Shown: piece by piece, positions 6,896 through 12,203 of the stretch
Layout of the letters: every line of letters starts with the position of its first letter
Position numbering within the stretch: the first letter of the stretch is position 1
NCBI GenBank assembly: GCA_964648215.1
Contig: CAZYMF010000154.1
Location: forward strand, 1 to 12,203
Direction of reading: 5' to 3'
Source: CAZYMF01 sp964648215
GTDB lineage: Bacteria; Desulfobacterota; Binatia; HRBIN30; JACQVA1
DNA length: 12,203 nt
Notes under the pieces: model-generated
Seen by the model: only the letters and a program-made list of their open reading frames with translations
Told to the model about the DNA's origin: nothing
Databases searched by the model: none
Position numbers and translations under genes: made by a program

Positions 6896-7488
6896 TACTT
6901 CTTCTTCTCGTACGTCCCCACCAGCTCGGCCTGCGCGAGAATGTGGCTCTTCATCGCCTTCTCGAGATCGGCCTTGGTCGGGGTGCCGAGATCGGGCAGC
7001 ACCGTATCGAGCGCGGCGAGCTTGAAGAAGTAGCGATGGCGGCCGATGGGCGGGCACGGGCCGCCGTAGCCGGTACGCTTCCAGTCGTTGCGGCCGTCTA
7101 GCGTCCCAGCGGGCAGGTCACTCGGGGCAACTCCCTCGGGCAGTTCCGTCGCCGTCGGGGGCAGGTTGTAGAGCACCCAGTGAACCCAGGTCATCTTCGG
7201 CGCCTGGGGATCGGGCGCATCCGGGTCGTCGACGATCAGCGCCAGGCTCTTGGTGCCTGTGGGAACCCCCGACCACGCCAGCGGTGGCGAGATGTCCTCG
7301 CCTTCACAGGTGTACTTGGTGGGAATCTCCGCCTGCGCGGCAAAGCTCGAGGACGTCAGCCGTAGACTCATCGCGGTACCTCCTTGGGTGAAGCCGGCCA
7401 CCGGCAGCGAGAGTGCCAGTGCCAGCAGTGGTCCGAAACGCGGTCGGCCGCGTGCGAACCACGCGTTGCTCCTCACTTCCCCGCTCAT
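6895..7488 (-). CDS. YbhB/YbcL-type PEBP family protein (Raf kinase inhibitor-like), possibly secreted
   Basis: A phosphatidylethanolamine-binding-protein fold domain of about 158 residues. Family marks are IPTKYTCEGEDISPPLAWS, LIVDDPDAPDP, WVHWVLYNLP, KRTGYGGPCPPIGRHRYFF and LAALD. The conserved ligand-pocket Asp, Pro and His residues appear intact. Bacterial members have no firmly known reaction. Start is ambiguous. The ATG at 7488 gives a 197-residue protein whose first 39 residues look like a signal peptide (RGRPR, then FGPLLALALSLPVAGF, then GGTA), but its GGGAGG lies only 2 nt from the ATG. The ATG at 7371 has a near-perfect AAGGAGGT 6 nt upstream and gives 158 residues, the same length as E. 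coli YbhB. Both forms may be made. The two cysteines (TCEGED and GGPCPP) would suit a periplasmic disulfide. It converges with the radical SAM gene, and I see no functional tie to the molybdoenzymes. Confidence 0.85.
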   Translation of the reverse strand: MSGEVRSNAWFARGRPRFGPLLALALSLPVAGFTQGGTAMSLRLTSSSFAAQAEIPTKYTCEGEDISPPLAWSGVPTGTKSLALIVDDPDAPDPQAPKMTWVHWVLYNLPPTATELPEGVAPSDLPAGTLDGRNDWKRTGYGGPCPPIGRHRYFFKLAALDTVLPDLGTPTKADLEKAMKSHILAQAELVGTYEKKK

Positions 7489-7572
7489 CCCCTCCCAGTC
7501 TACGATGGCCGCGGACAAATTCAACGCGGGGGCGAGCACGTAGCGCCGAGGTTTGGCCGCCAGGAAAGACGG

Positions 7573-7660
7573 ACACCGGCAGGATGCCCGTGCCACCGGA
7601 TTGAAGCCTCTTGGGTGGTGCCGGCTTCCAGCCCGTGTTCCTCGGCCGGGCACGCGGTAC
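7573..7660. repeat. REP-like degenerate inverted repeat
   Basis: Upstream of the PEBP gene, 7594-7608 (CACCGGATTGAAGCC) is inverted relative to 7623-7637 (GGCTTCCAGCCCGTG); 12 of 15 positions are complementary. The flanks carry further GGCAGGATGCC-like and GGCCGGGC segments. GC-rich intergenic elements containing GGCTGGAAGCC are common dispersed repeats in GC-rich environmental genomes. That this is one such copy is inference, since only one copy is visible here. It has no coding signal. Confidence 0.35.
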
Positions 7661-7665
7661 GGGGG

Positions 7666-7698
7666 AAAAAACGGCGGACCCCGATGGGGTCCGCCGTT
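7666..7698 (-). terminator. Rho-independent terminator of the multiheme cytochrome gene
   Basis: A perfect 13-bp stem pairs 7670-7682 with 7686-7698 around a 3-nt loop. Read on the minus strand it is followed at once by six T residues (complement of 7671-7666). It lies about 40 nt past the stop codon of the cytochrome lipoprotein gene, so it should end that transcript. Confidence 0.85.
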
Positions 7699-7699
7699 C

Positions 7700-7723
7700 G
7701 ACGCCTTTGGGGGGAAAGGCGTC
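7700..7723 (-). repeat. Second hairpin preceding the terminator
   Basis: Perfect 9-bp arms GACGCCTTT (7700-7708) and AAAGGCGTC (7715-7723) enclose a G6 loop. In the minus-strand transcript it comes just before the T-tailed terminator stem, 1 nt away. It has no T-tract itself and may act as a stabilising partner in a tandem 3' structure. Confidence 0.55.
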
Positions 7724-7738
7724 CGCCCCGGGACAGCG

Positions 7739-10450
7739 CTATGGCGTCATGGCATTCTGCAGCGCCGCCTTCGAGGCATCCAGCACGTTCAGGACGAAGC
7801 TCGGGTTGTGGACGCCCTTGCTCGCGTCACCGTGGATGAGGAAGTAGTTCCAGCCCGCCCGCACCAGCGGGTCGCTGGCCGGGACCAGCTTCGTCGTCCC
7901 GTCCGTGGTGAAGTCGCCGAGCTGGACCTCGGCCTCCGTCAGCGTGACCATGTGCGGATCCTCGCCCGACGGGCTGTAGGTGAACTCCACCGGGGTCTTG
8001 AACTTCACGATGAAGCCCTGCTGCCCGTGTGGCTCGGTCGGCGACAACGAGTCGACATTGGCCGGGTCCACCTGCGTCGTGTCGCTCTTCACGTCGTAGC
8101 TCGTGCCGTTGTATTCGTGCGGCGTGTAGTCGGCCACATACAACGTCGCGCCGGCGGTGATGTCGTTCAGCAGGTAGGTTCCCATCGTCGCCGCCAGATC
8201 CTCCAGCTCGCCTTCGGTCGTCGCCTGCAGCGTGCCGCCGTCGAAGGAGCCGTGGCAGTCGGAGCAGATCGTCAGGCTGGGCTCGAAGGTGTGGTTGGTT
8301 CCCGAGCCCTCGTAGCTGAACTCGGGCGGGGGCGCCGTCAGCTCCAAGTGGCAGGTGGCGCAGGTGTCGGCGATGAAGGAGTGCGGCGACCGGTCTCCGA
8401 CCTGCACGAAGTAGGCGTTCTGGCCCATCAGCACGTCACCCTGGGCGGCAACGTGCGGCGCCGAGTAGCTCGTCGGGGCACCCTCGCCGTCGTTGTGCGC
8501 CCCGTTGCGGGTGTTGTGGCAGGTGATGCAGATCGCGCCGCGACCGACGCCGTTGGCGGCGTACCCCGCCGGCAGCATCGGCGTGTTGCCGCTGATGCGC
8601 ACGGTGGCGTTGTTCGGCTTGCCGGAGGTGTTCCCCTGCGCGTGCGGATCGTGGCAGACGACGCAGGTCTGCGGCTGCACCGTGTCGACGGTGAGGCCCA
8701 GGGCCGTCAGCTCCGCCACCGTGGCGTTGCCGTCGGCGCCCTGGATCCGCTGGGTCAGGTCACCTTGCTGAATCCAGGCGAGGAAGCCCTGGCCGGCATG
8801 GCAGCGGCCGCAGTGACCCGCGGTCGACCCGCGATTCTCGACCGTTGCCTCCAGGATGGCAAGACTGTAGTCGGCATGCTTGCTCTCCTGCCACTGCTGG
8901 TAGCGCCCGTGGCGGGCCGGCTCGCCGTGACACGCGCCGCACAGGGCCGAGGAAATCGTCTCGCGCGCGGTCGTGTCGTTCTTGTTGCGATGCGCCTCGC
9001 TGGCGTTGGGTCCGTGGCAGTTCTCGCACTGGACGTTGCCGAAGCGGGCCACGCCGGGAAACTCGGCGAGCATGTTGATCCAGTTGTTCGGGCTGGGCGC
9101 CGGTGCGTGCCCGCCCGGGAAGAAGGTATCGAGAAAGTCCTGATACCGCGCCTGATCATCGATGCCGTTGTTACTCACGTTCGGGTCGTAGCCGACGGTG
9201 TGGCAGGGGAAACACGAGGTGCTGTAGTGACCGCCGGCATTCAGATTCTGGGTGAAGATTTCCGCGTGGCCCGAGGCCTTCCACGGCGTGAAGTTGTCGG
9301 GGGCGATGTCGCCGTCGTGACACGTGGTGCACAGGTCGCTCGGCTGGCCTCCCGGTGCGATCGCTCCTACCCACGACCCGCCGTAGATCTCGAGCGTCGT
9401 GCCGCTGTCGGTCTCGGTCACGACGTACTTTCCCTCGGCATCCGGGGTGAAATACGGGTTCTGCGTATCGGCGTCGTTGAGACCTTGAACCTGCGATCCC
9501 TGCGGCACCGCCACCGTCCAGTCGTAGCTGCCGCCGTCGCCCTTGCTCTTCCCGTGCAGCAGGACGGTCTCGCCGACGGCAATGTTGCGAATGCCGCCGG
9601 ACCACACGAACGGGAGCTTGGCGTCGATCTCGACGTCGTTGACATAAGTCCCGCCGCTGGTCACCACCGTCAGCTCGAGAATGATCTTCGACGCTTCCTC
9701 CAGATCGAAGGGAGAGATGGGCATGACCATGTAGCGATCCAGCAGCGCATGCCGATCCTGGTCGACGAACTCGAAGAGATAGTCCTTGAACGCGGTGACG
9801 CCGGGAAGCATGACCGGTATGGAGCTCGCCTCGACCGCGGCCTGCCCGTTGCCCAGATTCACCGCGACGCCACTCTTCTGCGCCCAAGTCGCGCTGACGA
9901 GGCTGGAGCCGTCTAGCAACGCGATGTCCGCCGCAGCCGTCACCGTGTTGCCCGGTGTCGTGTCGCCGGACACCGACGTGGTGATCACCACCGGCGCCGT
10001 CGGGACCAGGGCGACGTTCTTGGTCGCGCTCCCGCCCGCGATCAGACTGGCCTCTACCGTTTGCGTCGTGTAGTTGGTGGCGGCGAAGGTCAGAGCGTAG
10101 ACGCCCACCGGAAGCGTTGCCGAGTAGCTGCCGTCGGCACCGGTGGTGATACTTACGCCGCTCACGGCGGGATCGAGCTCCACCGCCAAGCCGGCCAGGG
10201 CGGCCCCGCTGATACTGTTGGTCACCGTGCCGTTGACCGTGCCGGTGCTCACCCCCGGAGGTCCCTGCTCACCGGGTTGACCCGGTTGACCCGGGTCGCC
10301 GGGCTGGCCCGGAGGCCCCTGCTCACCGGGTTGACCCGGAGCCCCGGCTGGGCCCTGCGCCCCGTCATCGCCGCTGCATCCGGCCACCACCAACGCCAAG
10401 GCCAAGAATCCTGCAACCACTAGTTGACCGACTCTAGAGCGTGACATCAT
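7739..10450 (-). CDS. Nine-heme c-type cytochrome lipoprotein with collagen-like stalk
   Basis: A 903-residue exported electron carrier. The N-terminus is a lipoprotein signal with lipobox LVVAGC (about residues 20-25). Next come twelve or so G-X-Y triplets (about 29-66, GAQGPAGAPGQPGEQ and on), a carboxypeptidase-regulatory-like beta domain (about 70-150, VNGTVTNSISGAALAG), and Ig/PKD-like beta-rich sequence to about 365. Nine CXXCH heme motifs follow between residues 374 and 733: CTTCH, CFPCH, CENCH, CGACH, CGRCH, CVVCH, CITCH, CATCH and CSDCH. The C-terminus has AGWNYFLIHGDASKGVHNP, a segment seen near the end of multiheme cytochromes of the nitrite reductase-related group; its His may ligate a heme. 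Start: the first of two adjacent ATGs has AAGGAGG 7 nt upstream. Lipid anchor plus stalk suggests outer-membrane, possibly surface, display of the heme domain. It could accept electrons from the periplasmic molybdoenzyme or pass them outside; that link is inferred from proximity. It is transcribed alone, with its own terminator. Confidence 0.9.
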   Translation of the reverse strand: MMSRSRVGQLVVAGFLALALVVAGCSGDDGAQGPAGAPGQPGEQGPPGQPGDPGQPGQPGEQGPPGVSTGTVNGTVTNSISGAALAGLAVELDPAVSGVSITTGADGSYSATLPVGVYALTFAATNYTTQTVEASLIAGGSATKNVALVPTAPVVITTSVSGDTTPGNTVTAAADIALLDGSSLVSATWAQKSGVAVNLGNGQAAVEASSIPVMLPGVTAFKDYLFEFVDQDRHALLDRYMVMPISPFDLEEASKIILELTVVTSGGTYVNDVEIDAKLPFVWSGGIRNIAVGETVLLHGKSKGDGGSYDWTVAVPQGSQVQGLNDADTQNPYFTPDAEGKYVVTETDSGTTLEIYGGSWVGAIAPGGQPSDLCTTCHDGDIAPDNFTPWKASGHAEIFTQNLNAGGHYSTSCFPCHTVGYDPNVSNNGIDDQARYQDFLDTFFPGGHAPAPSPNNWINMLAEFPGVARFGNVQCENCHGPNASEAHRNKNDTTARETISSALCGACHGEPARHGRYQQWQESKHADYSLAILEATVENRGSTAGHCGRCHAGQGFLAWIQQGDLTQRIQGADGNATVAELTALGLTVDTVQPQTCVVCHDPHAQGNTSGKPNNATVRISGNTPMLPAGYAANGVGRGAICITCHNTRNGAHNDGEGAPTSYSAPHVAAQGDVLMGQNAYFVQVGDRSPHSFIADTCATCHLELTAPPPEFSYEGSGTNHTFEPSLTICSDCHGSFDGGTLQATTEGELEDLAATMGTYLLNDITAGATLYVADYTPHEYNGTSYDVKSDTTQVDPANVDSLSPTEPHGQQGFIVKFKTPVEFTYSPSGEDPHMVTLTEAEVQLGDFTTDGTTKLVPASDPLVRAGWNYFLIHGDASKGVHNPSFVLNVLDASKAALQNAMTP
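10254..10339. repeat. 54-bp tandem duplication in the collagen-like coding region
   Basis: Segments 10254-10285 and 10308-10339 are identical at 31 of 32 bases and offset by 54 nt, i.e. six G-X-Y triplets. Both encode PGQPGEQGPPG on the minus strand. The near-identity points to recent slippage or unequal exchange lengthening the stalk. Confidence 0.8.
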
Positions 10451-10470
10451 GATTGTCCCCTCCTTAAATC

Positions 10471-10492
10471 TCCGCTGAAAAGCGCCAGCGGA
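10471..10492 (-). promoter_or_regulatory. Inverted repeat just upstream of the cytochrome gene
   Basis: Perfect 7-bp arms TCCGCTG (10471-10477) and CAGCGGA (10486-10492) lie about 20 nt before the start codon and 7 nt beyond the AAGGAGG ribosome binding site. They could be a leader hairpin controlling translation or an operator. There is no direct evidence for either. Confidence 0.35.
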
Positions 10493-10628
10493 GTCAGCCT
10501 AGTCGCGGTCGCAAGCTCGCAACCTCCATGCCGCTGGGCCGGTGCGCCATTTCGGGCGGCACCGCGCGACCTCGTCGTGTCCGATGGTCCCGCCTTCGCG
10601 ACGCCGCCCCAGAAGGTAGGAATCCACC

Positions 10629-10649
10629 CCAGGAATTTGTCATTCCTGG
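10629..10649. repeat. 8-bp perfect dyad, possible operator or small dispersed repeat
   Basis: CCAGGAAT (10629-10636) and ATTCCTGG (10642-10649) are perfect inverted arms with a 5-bp spacer. A further partial copy, TAGGAAT, lies just upstream (10617-10623). It is unlike the three CCKACYRKTCGGTMGG sites, so it would be a different control site or a small repeat element. Confidence 0.4.
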
Positions 10650-10750
10650 CAACAAAATCGGCTCGGTCTCCGTCGCGATCGCTCCTCCCACCGCCCGCGG
10701 CGCAAGCTCCGGCTGTCACGTCTCTTGCTGACACAGGTCATGGAAGCCGT

Positions 10751-10766
10751 CCGACTGGTCGGTAGG
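10751..10766. promoter_or_regulatory. Candidate TetR-type operator 3 (acyl-CoA dehydrogenase)
   Basis: CCGACTGGTCGGTAGG shares the pattern CCKACYRKTCGGTMGG with the two sites flanking the molybdoenzyme control region. Its own dyad (CCGACTGGTCGG) is CCGAC/GTCGG with a 2-bp centre. It ends 82 bp before the start codon. This ties the acyl-CoA dehydrogenase to the molybdoenzymes as a possible regulon. Confidence 0.55.
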
Positions 10767-10848
10767 ATCTGCTTGTGTTCTTGCGCGCGATTCGGCGGCG
10801 CGAGGACGAGAGAATTGCCCACACAATGATTCTCGAGGAGGCGCGCCC

Positions 10849-12048
10849 ATGCCCTTAGCGGATATCGAGGTCACCCTGACGGACGAGGAGCGAGCCATTC
10901 GCGACACGGCGCACCGTTTCGCCGAAGAGGTCATGCGGCCCGCGGGGGCGGCCCTGGACAAGTTGTCCGACCCCGCCGACGTCATCGCCAAAGGCTCCAT
11001 TCTCTGGGACGGGTTCAAGCAGTACCGGGAGCTACAGCTCGATGCGCTCGACAACGACGAGATGCCCATGGCGCAGCGGGCACGCCTGCGCTTCCTCATC
11101 TCCGAGGAAATGGGCTGGGGCGACTCCGGCCTGGCGATCAGCTTCGGCGTCGCCGGCTTCCACAAGATGTTCGCCCAGATGTCGGGGCGCGCGGCGCTGA
11201 TCGAGCGTTACGGCAGCCCGCACAATCACGACATCGGCTGCTGGGCGGTCACTGAACCCGACCACGGCAGCGACTCGCTCACGGTGACCGAGCGCCACTT
11301 CAGTGATCCCAAGCTGAAGGCCAACTGCGTCGCGCACCGCGAGGGCGACGAGTACGTCATCAACGGCCAGAAGTCGGCCTGGGTCTCCAACGGGACGATC
11401 GCCGAGGTGGCGACACTGTTCTGCACCGTCGACCCGAGTCAAGGTTTCAAAGGCGGCGGCATTTGCCTGGTACCGCTCGATCTGCCCGGCGTGTCGCGCG
11501 GCAAGCCACTCAACAAGCTGGGCCAGCGCGCGCTCAACCAGGGCGAGATCTACTTCGACAACGTGCGCGTTCCCGCCGACTACATGATCGTCGGTCCCGA
11601 GGCGTACTCGATGATGGTGGAGGCGGTGCTGACACTCGCCAACGCCAGCATGGGCTCGATCTTCGTCGGCCTCGGCCGCGCCGCCCTGGAGCACGCCATC
11701 GCCTACGCCAAGGAGCGGGTGCAGGGCGGCGTGCCGATCTTCGAGCACCAGAGCGTCAAGGCACGGCTGTTCAAGATCTTCGCCCAGGTCGAGGCGGCGC
11801 GCTCGCTCGCCTGGCGGGTGATGATCTACAACACCAGCAACCCACCGCTGGTGCAGTACTCGATCGCCTCGAAGGTGTTCTGCACCAACACCGCCTTCGA
11901 GGCGGCCAGCCTCGCCCTGCAGACCTTCGGCGGCAACGGCCTCAGCCGCGAGTACCCGATCGAGAAGCTGCTGCGGGACGCCCGCGCCTCGATGATCGAG
12001 GACGGCTGCAACGACGTCCTCAGCCTGGTGGGCGCCTCCAAGCTGTGA
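10849..12048 (+). CDS. Acyl-CoA dehydrogenase family flavoprotein
   Basis: A 399-residue FAD enzyme that oxidises an acyl-CoA (alpha,beta-desaturation) and passes electrons to ETF in typical members. Seen: N-terminal helical domain (LTDEERAIRDTAHRFAEE), the FAD/substrate loop VTEPDHGSDS (Thr135-Ser143), KSAWVSNG (175-182), GQRALNQGEIYFDNVRVP in the beta domain, and the C-terminal helical domain with LQTFGGNGLSREYPIEKLLRDAR. Length is normal. Aligning IEDGCNDVL with the IYEGTSQIQ of medium-chain enzymes puts Asp385, not Glu, at the catalytic-base position, with Glu384 beside it. Asp bases are known in some cyclic acyl-CoA dehydrogenases, so the substrate may be unusual. Start: ATG with GAGGAGG 7 nt upstream. 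A shared operator 82 bp upstream suggests co-regulation with the molybdoenzymes. A 7-nt repeat array follows the stop. Confidence 0.92.
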   Translation: MPLADIEVTLTDEERAIRDTAHRFAEEVMRPAGAALDKLSDPADVIAKGSILWDGFKQYRELQLDALDNDEMPMAQRARLRFLISEEMGWGDSGLAISFGVAGFHKMFAQMSGRAALIERYGSPHNHDIGCWAVTEPDHGSDSLTVTERHFSDPKLKANCVAHREGDEYVINGQKSAWVSNGTIAEVATLFCTVDPSQGFKGGGICLVPLDLPGVSRGKPLNKLGQRALNQGEIYFDNVRVPADYMIVGPEAYSMMVEAVLTLANASMGSIFVGLGRAALEHAIAYAKERVQGGVPIFEHQSVKARLFKIFAQVEAARSLAWRVMIYNTSNPPLVQYSIASKVFCTNTAFEAASLALQTFGGNGLSREYPIEKLLRDARASMIEDGCNDVLSLVGASKL

Positions 12049-12053
12049 GAAGA

Positions 12054-12158
12054 AGTCGATAGTTCATGGTCGATAGTCGAGAAGAGGCCCTGCCACCCCC
12101 CATGCAATCGTCGGCCTTCGACGACCAACTATCAACTATCGACTATCGACTATCGACT
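12054..12158. repeat. Inverted array of 7-nt repeats (AGTCGAT/ATCGACT)
   Basis: The left arm (12054-12081) is four consecutive 7-mers of the form AGTCGAT with changes. The right arm (12124-12158) is five consecutive 7-mers of the form ATCRACT. The two units are reverse complements, and 23 of 27 positions pair from 12054-12080. The array starts 5 nt after the acyl-CoA dehydrogenase stop and ends 14 nt before the next start codon. A 3'-end hairpin, partial terminator or processing site is plausible. It has the same design as the 6796-6895 array but an unrelated unit sequence. Confidence 0.8.
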
Positions 12159-12172
12159 AAGAAGGAGCCTTC

Positions 12173-12203
12173 ATGGAGCTGCGAGAGGCAATCGGGCGGC
12201 GGC
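12173..12203 (+). CDS. Start of a protein-coding gene, possibly nitroreductase family; 3' end missing
   Basis: Ten codons are visible (MELREAIGRR) after a ribosome binding site AAGGAG 6 nt upstream. The opening resembles the N-terminus of many nitroreductase-family flavoproteins (M-E-L-x-E-A-I-x-x-R-R-S), but this is too short to be sure. It may form a unit with the preceding acyl-CoA dehydrogenase gene, from which the repeat array separates it. Confidence 0.5.
   Translation, partial: MELREAIGRR

Larger units (their letters stand above)
10493..10848. other. Non-coding divergent region between cytochrome and acyl-CoA dehydrogenase genes
   Basis: The 5' regions of two divergent genes. It holds one 8-bp dyad (10629-10649), a candidate TetR-type operator (10751-10766) and the acyl-CoA dehydrogenase ribosome binding site (GAGGAGG at 10835-10841). 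Short open frames here have no family resemblance and arginine/alanine-rich shadow composition. No clear sigma-70 boxes were found. Confidence 0.6.

Noticed and set aside
7553..9916. Plus-strand open frame of 787 codons opposite the cytochrome gene
   Set aside because: The opposite strand has nine CXXCH motifs, a lipobox and a good ribosome site; this frame has none of these.
10447..10734. Small minus-strand open frame (95 codons) upstream of the cytochrome gene
   Set aside because: It overlaps the cytochrome start, the hairpin and the 8-bp dyad, has no ribosome site worth noting, and the product resembles no family.
12054..12158. CRISPR-like array
   Set aside because: Units are 7 nt, contiguous and inverted between the arms; there are no spacers and no cas genes.

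Overview
The window looks like chromosomal DNA of a GC-rich, Gram-negative bacterium with a respiratory, probably anaerobic or facultative lifestyle. The signs are paired molybdopterin oxidoreductases of the type II DMSO reductase family, a nine-heme c-type cytochrome lipoprotein, a twin-arginine signal and an acyl-CoA dehydrogenase. A deltaproteobacterial-type or Binatota-like hydrocarbon or lipid degrader would fit. That lineage is inferred from gene content and base composition, because the window has no rRNA or other phylogenetic marker.

Layout. Positions 1-2308 (minus strand) hold a beta-alpha pair: a four-cluster iron-sulfur beta subunit followed by a molybdenum catalytic alpha subunit that runs off the left edge (alpha-1). 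A 367-bp divergent control region (2309-2675) separates this pair from a complete second alpha subunit with a Tat signal on the plus strand (alpha-2, 2676-5537). Downstream of alpha-2 is a radical SAM/SPASM protein of NirJ/AhbC/AhbD type (5664-6860). It converges on a minus-strand YbhB/YbcL-type PEBP protein (6895-7488). An inverted array of 7-nt repeats fills their junction and forms the C-terminal codons of the radical SAM gene. Positions 7739-10450 (minus) encode a large lipoprotein with a collagen-like stalk, a carboxypeptidase-regulatory-like domain and nine CXXCH hemes, followed by a clear rho-independent terminator. After about 400 bp of non-coding DNA comes an acyl-CoA dehydrogenase (10849-12048, plus), then a second inverted 7-nt array built from a different unit, then the first codons of another gene.

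How the parts may work together. The alpha and beta subunits resemble ethylbenzene dehydrogenase-like enzymes (EbdA/EbdB and related alkane, p-cymene and steroid side-chain hydroxylases). These hydroxylate unactivated C-H bonds with water and pass electrons through the beta subunit to a cytochrome. A multiheme surface lipoprotein and an acyl-CoA dehydrogenase are plausible partners for disposing of electrons and for downstream oxidation, but the substrate cannot be read from the sequence. The strongest link is regulatory. A 16-bp dyad of the form CCKACYRKTCGGTMGG occurs upstream of the beta-alpha-1 operon, upstream of alpha-2 and upstream of the acyl-CoA dehydrogenase. This suggests that one TetR-type repressor, not encoded here, controls all three. 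No gamma (heme b) subunit, no delta chaperone and no regulator lie in the window.
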